A stretch of 64,000 nucleotides of DNA from Polaromonas eurypsychrophila (GCF_014641715.1 NZ_BMIG01000004.1:1-64000), one strand, 5' to 3'. Positions 35,730 through 44,605 are shown, counted from the stretch's first letter. Numbers and translations: made by a program. The notes: a model not told the origin generated them from the letters alone.

Positions 35730-36455
35730 ATGAGCACTGAACTTCCCCTGCACAAACGCCGTCGCGTCCCCGATGCAGCCGAACAGGCGGGTATCCCCTG
35801 GCTCGGCTTGCTGCTGCCGTCCGAGCGCGCGCAGGCGGTCGCCGGGCTGATCGTTGGTGACGCGTTGCCAGGTGACTACGTCTGTCGCGTCGGCAAGCCG
35901 GTGACCTACTGGTTCGGCGTGGTCGAAGGCCTGCTCAAGATGAGCAGTGACAACGCGCAGGGCATGACCATGACCTTCACCGGCGTGCCGCCCGGCGGCT
36001 GGTTCGGCGAGGGCACGGCGCTCAAACGCGAGCCCTACCGCTACAACATCCAGGCGCTGCGTAAAAGTGTGGTGGCCGGCCTGCCGGTCGATACCTTCCA
36101 CTGGCTGCTGGACCACTCGATCGGTTTCAACCGCTTTGTGATGAACCAGCTCAATGAACGCCTGGGCCAGTTCATCGCCGCGCGCGAGATCGACCGCATG
36201 AACAACCCCGACCTGCGCGTGGCGCGCAGCCTGGCGGCATTGTTCAACCCGGTGCTGTATCCGGGTGTGGGTGAAATTCTGCGTATCACGCAGCAGGAAA
36301 TGGCCTATCTGGTCGGGCTGTCGCGCCAGCGCGTGAACGAAGCGCTGGCCAGCCTGCAGGCGCAGGGCACGATACGTATTGAATACGGCGGCTTGCGTGT
36401 GCTGGACCTGGCGGCGCTGCGCTCCAGCGCATTTGTTGGTAAAAATAGCGTCTAG
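35730..36455 (+). CDS. Crp/Fnr-family transcriptional regulator
   Basis: 241 aa from the ATG at 35730. A cyclic-nucleotide-like beta-roll spans about 20-140 (GDALPGDYVCRVGKPVTYWF, PPGGWFGEGTALK). The C-terminal winged helix includes ITQQEMAYLVGLSRQRVNEA (HTH). No Fnr-type N-terminal cysteine cluster is present, so it is not an O2-sensing Fe-S FNR. Divergence from the ligase-liv operon suggests it controls that operon. The last five residues and the stop lie in a dispersed repeat. Confidence 0.87.
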   Translation: MSTELPLHKRRRVPDAAEQAGIPWLGLLLPSERAQAVAGLIVGDALPGDYVCRVGKPVTYWFGVVEGLLKMSSDNAQGMTMTFTGVPPGGWFGEGTALKREPYRYNIQALRKSVVAGLPVDTFHWLLDHSIGFNRFVMNQLNERLGQFIAAREIDRMNNPDLRVARSLAALFNPVLYPGVGEILRITQQEMAYLVGLSRQRVNEALASLQAQGTIRIEYGGLRVLDLAALRSSAFVGKNSV

Positions 36456-36500
36456 CCCATGCCTGGCGCTACAAAGCCGCTATAAAATAGATAGTAAATC
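36440..36500 (-). repeat. Dispersed ~60-bp repeat, copy C
   Basis: Minus-orientation copy with AGCCCATGCC, GGCGCTACAAAGC and CGCTATAAAATAGATAG. It supplies the last codons and stop of the Crp/Fnr gene and ends directly before the ATG of the pseudouridine synthase at 36502. Confidence 0.65.
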
Positions 36501-36501
36501 C

Positions 36502-37344
36502 ATGCCAGACCAGCCTCCACATCCCCGTCCAAAACCGGCCGCCACACGCATCCGCGCCGCCGATTCGGCAGACGCCGCACCGTCCACCGGGAGCACCGTG
36601 CGCCTGAACAAACGCATGGCCGAACTTGGCCTGTGTTCGCGCCGCGAGGCCGACGACTGGATTGCGCGCGGCTGGGTCCGCGTCAACGGCGAGCCCGCCG
36701 TGATGGGCCAGCCGGTCGCGCTCAATGCGCGCATCGAGGTGGCGCGCGAGGCCGAGCAGCAGCAGCGCCAGCAGGTCACCATCCTGATCAACAAGCCGGT
36801 CGGTTATGTCAGCGGTCAGGCCGAAGACGGCCATGAGCCGGCCGTGGTGCTGGTACAGCCGCAAAACCGCTGGCGCGAGTGCAACAGCCGCATGCGCTGG
36901 GGCCACGAGCAGTTGCGCGGGCTGGCGCCGGCGGGCCGGCTGGACATCGACTCGATTGGCCTGCTGGTGCTGACGCAGGACGGCCGCGTGGCGCGCCACC
37001 TGATCGGCGCGGACTCCGAGGTGGAAAAGGAATACCTGGTGCGTGTCAGTTACGGCGCCGAGGCCGCCAATGTGCAGGGCGTGTTTCCGCCCGAGAAGCT
37101 GGCCCTGCTGTGCCATGGCCTGAGCCTGGACGGCGAGCCGCTGCGGCCAGCGCGTGTCGAGTGGCAAAACTCGGAGCAGCTGCGTTTTGTGCTGAAAGAA
37201 GGCAAAAAGCGCCAGATCCGCCGCATGTGCGAACAGGTCGGTCTGTTCGTGACCGGGCTCAAACGCGTGCGCATCGGCATGGTCAACCTCGGCCACCTGC
37301 CGGTGGGCCAGTGGCGCTACCTCGCACCGCACGAGCGTTTCTGA
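36502..37344 (+). CDS. rluF: rRNA pseudouridine synthase, RluF/RsuA family
   Basis: 280 aa from the ATG at 36502. A Pro/Ala-rich N-terminal tail precedes an S4 RNA-binding domain (VRLNKRMAELGLCSRREADDWIARG, about 33-80). The RsuA/RluB-family catalytic domain carries GRLDIDSIGLLVLTQDG with the catalytic Asp, and the C-terminal EGKKRQIRRMCEQVG. It would isomerise a uridine in 23S rRNA. The RluF branch is my best match, but RluB-like activity is not excluded. It stands alone after the crp/fnr gene. Confidence 0.82.
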   Translation: MPDQPPHPRPKPAATRIRAADSADAAPSTGSTVRLNKRMAELGLCSRREADDWIARGWVRVNGEPAVMGQPVALNARIEVAREAEQQQRQQVTILINKPVGYVSGQAEDGHEPAVVLVQPQNRWRECNSRMRWGHEQLRGLAPAGRLDIDSIGLLVLTQDGRVARHLIGADSEVEKEYLVRVSYGAEAANVQGVFPPEKLALLCHGLSLDGEPLRPARVEWQNSEQLRFVLKEGKKRQIRRMCEQVGLFVTGLKRVRIGMVNLGHLPVGQWRYLAPHERF

Positions 37345-37348
37345 ATCG

Positions 37349-37411
37349 GATTTGCTCCTGTTTCAGGAGCTGCTTGCGCCCGTCCCGTATGGGCTGGAGC
37401 CCGATTTGAAC
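37349..37411 (+). repeat. Dispersed ~60-bp repeat, copy D
   Basis: Carries TTCAGGAGCTGCTTGCGCCC and GTATGGGCTGGAGCCCGATTT, the clearest copy of the family in this window. It starts 5 bp after the pseudouridine synthase stop. The remaining bases to 37472 hold nothing else recognisable. Confidence 0.7.
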
Positions 37412-37472
37412 CTTAAACAATGGCCTCCGAGGCGCGCTGGACGTCCAGCATGCCTGCCCCGACAATGGCGGT

Positions 37473-38786
37473 ATGCCCACTTCTGAACCGCCGCGTCTCC
37501 GGCTTCCTCCCCTGGCTGACTTGCGCCACCACTTGCACCTGTCCGACATCCAGGGCCTGACGCAGTTGGCCACGCGCGGCACGCTGGGCGTCACCGGGCT
37601 GGCCGAAAAAGTGCAGGGCAATGTCTACAAGGCGGTGGCCGCTCCTTTTGGCGCAGCCGGTCAGAAGTTTGTGGATAGCGCAGTCGGTGCTTCAGGAGTC
37701 AGGCCGACGGGTATCACCGGCCTGGTTTACGGCAGCATCCGGGGCGTGACGCGGCTGGCCGGTGGTACGGTGGATGCGGTGTTGTCGCGCGTGGCGTCGC
37801 GTGTCGCGCCGCAGGCCTCGTCACCGCAGCGCGAAGCCATGCTGTCGGCGCTCAATGGTGTGTTGGGAGACCAGTTGCGGGACACCGCCAACCCGCTGGC
37901 TATCGCCATGAGTTTGCGCCACGACGGCCTGTCCTTGCCGCTGGACCGGGCCGCGCTGGCACAGCGCTTGCCGGGCGCGACTGGCAAGATCTTGGTGCTG
38001 GTTCATGGCCTGTGCATGAACGATCTGCAGTGGCGCGCCGACAACTCCGCCGCAGCGCACGAGCACGGCGAGCAACTGGCACGGGCGTTGGGTTACACCC
38101 CGGTCTACCTGCACTACAACACCGGCCTGCATATCAGCGGCAACGGAGGGCATTTCGCCGCGCTGCTGGAGCAGTTGCTGCAGGCCTGGCCGCAGCCGGT
38201 GGAAGAGCTGAGCTTGCTGACCCACAGCATGGGCGGGCTGGTGGCGCGCGCGGCTTGCCACAGCGCGGCTGCCACGGGCCTGTTGTGGCGGGCGCGGCTC
38301 AAAAACCTGGTGTTTCTGGGGACGCCGCACCACGGCGCGCCGCTGGAAAAACTCGGCAACTGGGTGGACACCGCACTTGCCAGCAACCCGGTCACACGTC
38401 CTTTTGCGGCAATTGGTCAAGTGCGCAGCGCAGGCATCACCGACCTGCGTTACGGCCATGTGTTGCCCGGTGATACCCAGGATACGGACCGGTTTACTGC
38501 AGCGCCCGACCGGCGCCAGCCCTTGCCGCTGCCGGACGGGGTGGCCTGTTTTGCGGTGGCAGCCACGCTGGGCGGGGTTTCCCCAAAAGCAGGCGACAGT
38601 GCGCTGCTGGGTGAATGGCTGGGCGACGGCCTGGTGCCGCTGCCCAGCGCGCTGGGCCAGCATGCCGAGCCGGTACGTAGCTTGAGCTTCGGTCCCGGCC
38701 GGCAATGGGTCGCGCTGAAAACCGGTCACATCGCCCTGATGCACAGCCCACAGGTGTGCGCCCAGTTGTTGCGCTGGCTGGCCTGA
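37473..38786 (+). CDS. Alpha/beta hydrolase (lipase/esterase-like, PGAP1-type)
   Basis: 437 aa. The hydrolase core begins near 170 with ILVLVHGLCMNDLQW (HG oxyanion motif). The nucleophile elbow is LLTHSMGGLVARAA with Ser252, and a likely catalytic His is in KTGHIALMHS near the C-terminus. The first 165 residues are not part of the fold and hold Gly/Ala-rich stretches (GSIRGVTRLAGGTVDAV) with possible membrane association. No clear signal peptide is seen. The substrate is unknown; a lipid or polyester ester is plausible. Confidence 0.78.
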   Translation: MPTSEPPRLRLPPLADLRHHLHLSDIQGLTQLATRGTLGVTGLAEKVQGNVYKAVAAPFGAAGQKFVDSAVGASGVRPTGITGLVYGSIRGVTRLAGGTVDAVLSRVASRVAPQASSPQREAMLSALNGVLGDQLRDTANPLAIAMSLRHDGLSLPLDRAALAQRLPGATGKILVLVHGLCMNDLQWRADNSAAAHEHGEQLARALGYTPVYLHYNTGLHISGNGGHFAALLEQLLQAWPQPVEELSLLTHSMGGLVARAACHSAAATGLLWRARLKNLVFLGTPHHGAPLEKLGNWVDTALASNPVTRPFAAIGQVRSAGITDLRYGHVLPGDTQDTDRFTAAPDRRQPLPLPDGVACFAVAATLGGVSPKAGDSALLGEWLGDGLVPLPSALGQHAEPVRSLSFGPGRQWVALKTGHIALMHSPQVCAQLLRWLA

Positions 38787-38813
38787 GTGCTGGGGCGGTG
38801 AGTCTGCGTCAAC

Positions 38814-38835
38814 CCTAATCCGGGGCTAATTCAGG
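38814..38835 (+). promoter_or_regulatory. Two 11-bp phased response-regulator half-sites
   Basis: CCTAAT (38814) and GCTAAT (38825) are spaced by 11 bp, one helical turn, as is typical for OmpR-family binding sites. They lie about 50 bp before the ATG of the small membrane protein that opens the two-component operon. The same hexamers at the same spacing recur at 41321-41364. Confidence 0.55.
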
Positions 38836-38876
38836 CCGGTGAAGATACCGTTTCAACTCTTTTATTGCGTCAAGCC

Positions 38877-39257
38877 ATGGACACCTTTTCTGAACATGTG
38901 GCACGAGCCATTCTTTTTGCCGCCGCTGTGATCGCGCTGTTTGTGCTGCAGGTGCTTCCGTCAGCCGATGGCGTGCTGCTGCTTCACCATCAGGTCCTGA
39001 TTGCCTTGCTGGGTGTGGCCTTGCTGGGTGCGGCGCTGTTTCGGCCGATTCGGCCGGCCGTGGTTGCGGTCGGTTTGCTCAGCCAAGCGGGTTTTGTTGC
39101 CAGTGCGCTGGCCATGCCTGGTTTCAGCGCCACGACCGTCCTGTATTTGAACCTGGCCGGGCTGGCTGCCTTGCTGCTGGTCGGATTTTTGCTGCTGCGC
39201 TCGGCCAGGCAACAGGCGCGTTGGGAAGGTCTGTCGGCGCCGCAAAGGGGGACATGA
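38877..39257 (+). CDS. Small four-helix membrane protein in the two-component operon
   Basis: 126 aa from the ATG at 38877. Four hydrophobic segments are visible at about 10-27, 33-55, 59-80 and 85-107, with a short basic cytoplasmic tail. I do not recognise the family. Its stop overlaps the ATG of the response regulator, so it is translationally coupled to the regulator-kinase pair and may be an accessory membrane partner of the kinase. Function is otherwise unknown. Confidence 0.75.
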   Translation: MDTFSEHVARAILFAAAVIALFVLQVLPSADGVLLLHHQVLIALLGVALLGAALFRPIRPAVVAVGLLSQAGFVASALAMPGFSATTVLYLNLAGLAALLLVGFLLLRSARQQARWEGLSAPQRGT

Positions 39258-39958
39258 TGCGGGTGCTGCTGGTGGAAGACGACGACATGATAGGCCGCAG
39301 CCTGCAGCAGGCGCTGGAGACCAACGGATGGTCGGTGGACTGGGTGCGCGACGGCCTGCTGGCCCAGAGCGCACTGGCCGACGGCAACTATGCCTGCATG
39401 CTGCTGGATCTGGGTTTGCCCAAGCGCGACGGCGTCGAGGTGTTGCGCCAGGCCCGTGCGCGCGGTGACGCCACGCCGGTGTTGATGCTCACCGCGCGTG
39501 ACGGCGTTGAAGACCGCATCGGCGGACTGGACGTGGGGGCCGATGACTACCTGGTCAAGCCCTATGAATTCCGCGAGCTGCTGGCGCGCATGCGCGCGGT
39601 GATCCGGCGCCGCGACGGCAGCGCCCATTCGGTGATTGGCAACGACGTGGTCAAACTGGACCTGACCACGCGCGAGGTGCTGGTCAACGGCGAGCCTTCG
39701 GCGCTGTCCGCGCGCGAATATGCGCTGCTTCACGCTTTGCTTGAGCGGCCGGGCGCCATCCTGTCGCGCGACCAGCTTGAAAACCGCATTTACGGCTGGG
39801 GCGAAGAAGTCATGAGCAATGCCGTGGACGTGCTGATCCACGGCATGCGCAAGAAGCTCGGCGCCGACGTGATCCGCAATGTGCGCGGCCTGGGTTGGCG
39901 CATCACCGCCACGGCGCCTGTAGGCACACCTGCATCTTCCACCGGAGACGGCACATGA
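39254..39958 (+). CDS. OmpR-family response regulator (QseB/TctD-like)
   Basis: 234 aa. The receiver domain (1-117) has the acidic patch in LLVEDDDMIG, phospho-acceptor Asp52 (MLLDLGLPKRDG) and Lys102 (DDYLVKPYE). A winged-helix DNA-binding domain follows (LSAREYALLHALLERPGAIL; VDVLIHGMRKKLG; RGLGWR). It pairs with the kinase at 39955 (ATGA overlap). The phased GCTAAT repeats upstream of its own operon and of the gene at 41483 are likely its targets. QseB and TctD relatives are the closest I recognise; the signal is unknown. Confidence 0.9.
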   Translation: MMRVLLVEDDDMIGRSLQQALETNGWSVDWVRDGLLAQSALADGNYACMLLDLGLPKRDGVEVLRQARARGDATPVLMLTARDGVEDRIGGLDVGADDYLVKPYEFRELLARMRAVIRRRDGSAHSVIGNDVVKLDLTTREVLVNGEPSALSAREYALLHALLERPGAILSRDQLENRIYGWGEEVMSNAVDVLIHGMRKKLGADVIRNVRGLGWRITATAPVGTPASSTGDGT

Positions 39959-41313
39959 TGATTCACGTTTTTCCTGCGGGCCGCCTGTGCTCGCTGCGCC
40001 GCGCGCTGCTGCTGTGGCTGCTGCCGGTTTTCCTGGGAGTAGGCGCAGCATCGGCAGGTTTTGCCTACTGGAGCTACAACCGGATGGTCAGCACCTTCAT
40101 GGACAACCAGATGGAACTGCTCGCCGAGTCCATGGTTGTGCAGAAGCAGGACCTGGCCCTGGCGCCGCTGACACGGGAGGGCGTGCACAAATGGGGCAGC
40201 TATGTGGTGCAGGTCTTTGATGCGGACGGCAGCCCGCGCTCGAATTCATGGGCCGAGTTGCCCGCGCGCCTGCAGGAAGGCAGCGGCTTGCAGGATGTCA
40301 GCGCGGGCGGCACGCCCTGGCGCGTGTACACCACCGCAGCCAGCGAGGCCTCGGGTGCGCGCCGCGTTCAGGTGCTGCAAAGCGGGGATTTTCGCCGCCA
40401 TCTGGCCGCCGAGCGCGCAGGGCTTGCCATCGCCCCCGTGATCATCCTGCTGCCGCTGTCGGTTTTTATCCTCTGGTGTGTGGCCGCCATGATGTCACGC
40501 GCCATCGGCGACATTGCGCGGCAGGCCGCAGCGCAGGACGAACACAGCATTGCCGAGCTGCCGCTGGACCGTGTGCCCAAAGAAATTGCGCCGCTGGTCA
40601 TCTCATTTAACAGCCTGCTGACGCGGCTGCGCGATGCTTTTGCCACGCAGCGCCGTTTTGTTCAGGATGCCGCGCATGAACTGCGCACACCGATCACGGC
40701 GGTGAGCCTGCAACTTGAGAACCTGCGCGGTGACTTCGCGCCCGGCGCACCAGCGCAGCGCTTTGCCCAGCTTGAAGCCGGCGTTCAGCGCGCCCAGCGG
40801 CTGGTGGACCAGTTGCTGCGGCTGTCGCGCCAAGAGGCGGTGGGTGCTGAAGCTGCGCCGCGCCCGGTCAATGTGAACGAGGTTCTGCGTGAAAGCATCA
40901 ATGCACTGATCACGCTGGCCGACCAGCGGGGCATTGATCTGGGCCTGGAAGCATCGGGCGGACCCATAGATGCCGCAATGTTGACCTGCGTCAGTGGGGA
41001 CTTGCGCAGTGTGGTCGACAACATGATTGAAAACGCCTTGCGTTATTCGCCCGAAGGTGGGGTGGTTGATGTGCGCGTGATGCGCACCCAGGGCAAACTC
41101 GCCATCGAAGTCGCCGACACTGGCGCAGGCATCCCCCAGGAGCTGCTCGGCCGCGTTTTCGACCGCTTTTTCCGCGTGCCTGGAACGGATGTGCGCGGCA
41201 GCGGGCTGGGGCTGGCAATTGCGCAATCGGCGGCGCAGCGTTGCGGCATGCGCATCACGCTGCGCAACCGCGACGATCGCAGCGGGCTGATTGCGCGCGT
41301 CGAAACGCTGTGA
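39955..41313 (+). CDS. Sensor histidine kinase (QseC/TctE-like)
   Basis: 452 aa from the ATG at 39955. Membrane helices at about 15-40 and 155-178 flank a periplasmic sensor of about 115 aa. The phospho-acceptor is His241 (QDAAHELRTPITAV). The ATPase has an N box (VVDNMIENALRY), G1 DTGAG and G2 GSGLGLAIA. It would phosphorylate Asp52 of the upstream regulator. The coupled order membrane protein-regulator-kinase suggests equal expression. Confidence 0.9.
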   Translation: MMIHVFPAGRLCSLRRALLLWLLPVFLGVGAASAGFAYWSYNRMVSTFMDNQMELLAESMVVQKQDLALAPLTREGVHKWGSYVVQVFDADGSPRSNSWAELPARLQEGSGLQDVSAGGTPWRVYTTAASEASGARRVQVLQSGDFRRHLAAERAGLAIAPVIILLPLSVFILWCVAAMMSRAIGDIARQAAAQDEHSIAELPLDRVPKEIAPLVISFNSLLTRLRDAFATQRRFVQDAAHELRTPITAVSLQLENLRGDFAPGAPAQRFAQLEAGVQRAQRLVDQLLRLSRQEAVGAEAAPRPVNVNEVLRESINALITLADQRGIDLGLEASGGPIDAAMLTCVSGDLRSVVDNMIENALRYSPEGGVVDVRVMRTQGKLAIEVADTGAGIPQELLGRVFDRFFRVPGTDVRGSGLGLAIAQSAAQRCGMRITLRNRDDRSGLIARVETL

Positions 41314-41320
41314 GCGTCAT

Positions 41321-41364
41321 GCTCATTGTCAGCTAAGACTTCGCTCATGATCGGCTAATTTGAG
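41321..41364 (+). promoter_or_regulatory. Four 11-bp phased response-regulator half-sites
   Basis: GCTCAT (41321), GCTAAG (41332), GCTCAT (41343) and GCTAAT (41354) are spaced by exactly 11 bp. They are just past the kinase stop and upstream of the small exported protein at 41483. Tandem direct half-sites at one helical turn are the hallmark of OmpR/PhoB-family regulators. Confidence 0.6.
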
Positions 41365-41482
41365 CCACTTAAAGTTGAGTCATCGGTGAGCCGCGACACA
41401 TAAACGACTCAGCGAGGCTGGACAGACGGGATGCCCGCCCTGCCCGGAAATGTTTATCAACTTTAGAAAAGGATTCTCAATC

Positions 41483-41797
41483 ATGAACACGAAATTTATC
41501 GCCTCCGCCCTGTTCGCTGCCGCCAGCTTCGCTTCTGTCAGTGCCTTTGCAGCCGGCGCCGATGGTGGCGTTGACACGCCCTCCTTCAATACCGTCAGCG
41601 CCACTTCGCGTGCCGCTGTTCATGCTGACGCGCTGGCCACACGTGTCGGCCCCGTCACTGCCAGCTCCCAGGTCGATGGTGGACGCGTCCTGGCTGCCAC
41701 ACCCGCAGCCAGCGAGCGTAACCGAGCTGATGTGCGTGCCGAGGCTGTGCAAGCACGTATGCAGAGCGCCTTCAGTTTCGCCCCCGGCCGCGCTTAA
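41483..41797 (+). CDS. Small exported protein (DUF4148-like)
   Basis: 104 aa from the ATG at 41483 with AAAAGGA upstream. The signal peptide is hydrophobic Ala-rich and ends near SAFAAGA. The mature part is polar, Ala/Arg-rich and low in aromatics, with no recognised catalytic motif. It resembles the small exported DUF4148 proteins common in Burkholderiales. The phased half-sites upstream suggest it is a target of the adjacent two-component system, and a strong terminator follows. Confidence 0.75.
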   Translation: MNTKFIASALFAAASFASVSAFAAGADGGVDTPSFNTVSATSRAAVHADALATRVGPVTASSQVDGGRVLAATPAASERNRADVRAEAVQARMQSAFSFAPGRA

Positions 41798-41835
41798 ATG
41801 GCTTAAGCGCCTGCGCTGCCCGGCAGCGTGACGCG

Positions 41836-41869
41836 AAAACCCGCCCAGGGCAGCCTGGGCGGGTTTTTT
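41836..41869 (+). terminator. Strong Rho-independent terminator
   Basis: Stem AAAACCCGCCCAGG with CCTGGGCGGGTTTT, a GCAG tetraloop and a TTTTTT run. It ends the transcript of the small exported protein 39 bp after its stop and isolates htpG downstream. Confidence 0.92.
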
Positions 41870-41918
41870 CATGGCGGGGCGGAGTCGGGGCCACGCCGCT
41901 GACCCGCGATAATCGGTG

Positions 41919-41945
41919 CTTGAAATATCCGCCCCCGCCCTCAGT
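41919..41945 (+). promoter_or_regulatory. Candidate heat-shock (sigma-32-type) promoter of htpG
   Basis: CTTGAAA (41919-41925) matches the heat-shock -35 box. After a 12-bp spacer CCCTCAGT (41938-41945) partly matches the CCCCATNT -10 box. It lies 48 bp before the htpG ATG. htpG is a known heat-shock regulon member in other proteobacteria; the assignment here is by pattern only. Confidence 0.45.
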
Positions 41946-41992
41946 TCCTAAAGCGGCCGTTTTTTCCTTTCTTCATTTCAAGAACAATCACC

Positions 41993-43873
41993 ATGAGCAA
42001 GCAAACCCTTTCCTTTCAGGCGGAAGTCGCCCAGCTATTGAAGCTGGTCACCCACTCCCTGTATTCCAACCCCGATATCTTCCTGCGCGAACTGGTCTCC
42101 AACGCTTCCGACGCCTGCGACAAGCTGCGTTTTGAGGGCCTGAACAGTCCGGAACTGTACGAAGATACGCCTGACCTCGATGTGCGCGTGAGCTTTGACA
42201 AGGCCGCCAAAACCATCACCATCACCGACAAGGGAATCGGCCTGACGCAGCAGGACGCGGTGGAGCATCTGGGCACGATTGCCAAAAGCGGCACACGTGA
42301 CTTCATGTCCAAACTCTCGGGCGACCAGAAAAACGATGCGCAGCTGATCGGCCAGTTCGGCGTCGGTTTTTATTCGGGCTTCATTGTTGCCGACAAGATC
42401 ACCGTCGAAAGCCGCCGCGCGGGGCTGACGCTTGCCGAAGGCGTGCGCTGGAGCAGCGCCGGCACCGGCGACTTCGAGGTCGAGACGATGGAGCGCGCCG
42501 AGCGCGGCACCAGCGTCATCCTGCACCTCAAGGACGATGCCGCCGAGTACCTGAACACCTGGAAGCTCAAAAGCATCATCAGCAAATACTCCGACCACAT
42601 CTCCCTGCCCATCCTGATGAAGAAGGAGGCGTGGAAAGAAGGTGAGAATGATCAGCCCGGCGAGATGGCCACCACCGACGAGTGGGAAACCGTGAACCAG
42701 GCCGCTGCACTGTGGACACGCGCCAAGAAGGACATCACGCCCGAACAGTACGATGAGTTCTACAAGCAGATCAGCTACGACAGCCAGCCACCCCTGGCCA
42801 GCACCCACAACCGTGTCGAAGGATCGACCGAATACACGCAGCTGCTCTATATCCCGGCCAAGGCGCCCATGGACTTGTTCAATCGCGACAAGGCCGCTGG
42901 TATCAAGCTCTACGTCAAGCGCGTTTTCATCATGGACGACGCCCAGGCCTTGCTGCCCACCTACCTGCGTTTTGTCAAAGGTGTGGTCGATTCGTCGGAC
43001 CTGCCGCTCAATGTGTCGCGCGAGTTGCTGCAGGAAAGCCGCGCGGTCAAGGCGATTCGTGAAGGTTGCACCAAGCGCATCTTGTCCATGATCGAGGACC
43101 TGGCCGCCAACGAGCCGGAAAAATTTTCGGCCTTCTATGCCGAGTTCGGCGCGGTGCTGAAAGAAGGCCTGGGCGAAGATTTTGCCAACCGCGAGCGTCT
43201 AGCCAAACTGCTGCGTTTTGCCAGTTCGACCACCGACACCACCAGCGTGGGTTTTGCCGACTACAAGGCGCGCATGAAAGAAGGGCAGGACGCGATTTAT
43301 TACATCACTGCCGACACCCAGGCGGCCGGCAAGAACAGCCCGCAGCTCGAGATCTTCCGCAAAAAGGGCATCGAAGTGCTGCTCATGACCGACCGGGTTG
43401 ATGAATGGGCGCTGAACTACCTGCACGAGTTTGACGGCACGCCGCTGCAGTCGGTGGCCAAGGGCGCTGTGGACCTCGGCAAGCTGCAGGACGAGGACGA
43501 AAAGAAGGCCGCCGAAGAAGCGCAAACCCAGTTCAAGCCCATGTTGGACCGGCTGAAGGAAACACTCAAGGACAAGGCGACCGACGTGCGCGCCACCACG
43601 CGTCTGGTCGATTCACCGGCCTGTCTGGTGGTGCAGGACGGCGACATGTCCACGCAGCTGGCGCGCATGCTCAAGCAGGCCGGCCAGGCCGCACCCGAGG
43701 TCAAGCCGATTCTGGAGATCAATGCCCAGCACCCGTTGGTGAAAAAGCTCGAAGGCAGCGAACATTTCGACGACCTGGCCCACATCCTGTTTGACCAGGC
43801 CCTGCTGGCCGAGGGCGGTTTGCCGGACGACCCGGCTGCTTATGTGAAGCGGGTCAACGCCTTGCTGCTGTAA
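41993..43873 (+). CDS. htpG: Molecular chaperone HtpG (Hsp90)
   Basis: 626 aa, full length for bacterial Hsp90. The N-terminal GHKL ATPase carries [32 protein letters not shown] and [17 protein letters not shown]. The middle domain has [18 protein letters not shown], with a C-terminal dimerisation domain after about residue 500. It is a cytosolic ATP-dependent chaperone. It is a single gene with a probable heat-shock promoter, converging on the binding-protein cluster downstream. Confidence 0.97.
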   Translation: MSKQTLSFQAEVAQLLKLVTHSLYSNPDIFLRELVSNASDACDKLRFEGLNSPELYEDTPDLDVRVSFDKAAKTITITDKGIGLTQQDAVEHLGTIAKSGTRDFMSKLSGDQKNDAQLIGQFGVGFYSGFIVADKITVESRRAGLTLAEGVRWSSAGTGDFEVETMERAERGTSVILHLKDDAAEYLNTWKLKSIISKYSDHISLPILMKKEAWKEGENDQPGEMATTDEWETVNQAAALWTRAKKDITPEQYDEFYKQISYDSQPPLASTHNRVEGSTEYTQLLYIPAKAPMDLFNRDKAAGIKLYVKRVFIMDDAQALLPTYLRFVKGVVDSSDLPLNVSRELLQESRAVKAIREGCTKRILSMIEDLAANEPEKFSAFYAEFGAVLKEGLGEDFANRERLAKLLRFASSTTDTTSVGFADYKARMKEGQDAIYYITADTQAAGKNSPQLEIFRKKGIEVLLMTDRVDEWALNYLHEFDGTPLQSVAKGAVDLGKLQDEDEKKAAEEAQTQFKPMLDRLKETLKDKATDVRATTRLVDSPACLVVQDGDMSTQLARMLKQAGQAAPEVKPILEINAQHPLVKKLEGSEHFDDLAHILFDQALLAEGGLPDDPAAYVKRVNALLL

Positions 43874-43883
43874 GGCCCGAGCC

Positions 43884-44591
43884 TCACTCCGGAAGCGGCT
43901 CGAAGCCGCCGGCGCTGCGAAGCCCGGCGGCTTCTTCGCTGGTGAGCAGTGCTATCAGTGCGGCAGCGGCACGCGGCTGCTCTGCGCGGCTGCTGACCGC
44001 AGCGGTGTAAACCGTCGCCAGCTCAAACTCCGTCGGCAGGCTGGCGGCCAGTTGCACCCCCGGTGCAAAGATGATTTCGGTGGCCTGGGTGCAGCCGATG
44101 GCCTTGGGCTCGCTGGATTGCGCCAACGCATGCATCGCAGCCGCGCCGTTGGGGTGCGGGTGCAGCCGCCCGGCCATTTCGGTATCGACGCCGAGCAGGT
44201 GCATCACCTTCATGAAATGAATGCCGGCCGTGGCTTTTTCCGGGTCGGGAAAATAAATGGCGCCGGCCGCCAGCAGGGCCTGCCTGAGCTCTGCCACCGT
44301 TGCCAGCGGCGGGATGGGCGCGCCGTCTTTCAGGGCGATGCCGGTCTTGACCAGGCCCAGCGGGCGCGCGCTGCCCGATGCCACATCGCAGCTTTCAGTC
44401 AGTTGCGTGATCAGCGCGCTGGTCAGGATGACGACGTCGCACGGTGCGCCGGCGAGCAACTGGTCCTTCATTTTGCCGACGGCGTCGAACTGGCCTTCAA
44501 TGGCCATGCCGGTCTGTTCAGCAAAACGGTCCTGCACGGCGGTGACCAGGCCTTTGGCGGCGCCGCCGCTGAGCAAATGAAGAGATGTCAT
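43884..44591 (-). CDS. ModA-like substrate-binding protein without signal peptide
   Basis: 235 aa from the ATG at 44591. It shows the molybdate/sulfate-type binding fold (LHLLSGGAAKGLVTAVQDRF, APCDVVILTSALITQL, IYFPDPEKATAGIHFMKVM). ModA proteins are normally exported, but no hydrophobic leader is present at this start or in the sequence just upstream. It begins 14 bp after the stop of the adjacent Bug gene, so it is probably co-transcribed with two Bug receptors. Ligand and location are uncertain. Confidence 0.72.
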   Translation of the reverse strand: MTSLHLLSGGAAKGLVTAVQDRFAEQTGMAIEGQFDAVGKMKDQLLAGAPCDVVILTSALITQLTESCDVASGSARPLGLVKTGIALKDGAPIPPLATVAELRQALLAAGAIYFPDPEKATAGIHFMKVMHLLGVDTEMAGRLHPHPNGAAAMHALAQSSEPKAIGCTQATEIIFAPGVQLAASLPTEFELATVYTAAVSSRAEQPRAAAALIALLTSEEAAGLRSAGGFEPLPE

Positions 44592-44605
44592 GGGTTTTGG
44601 AACTT

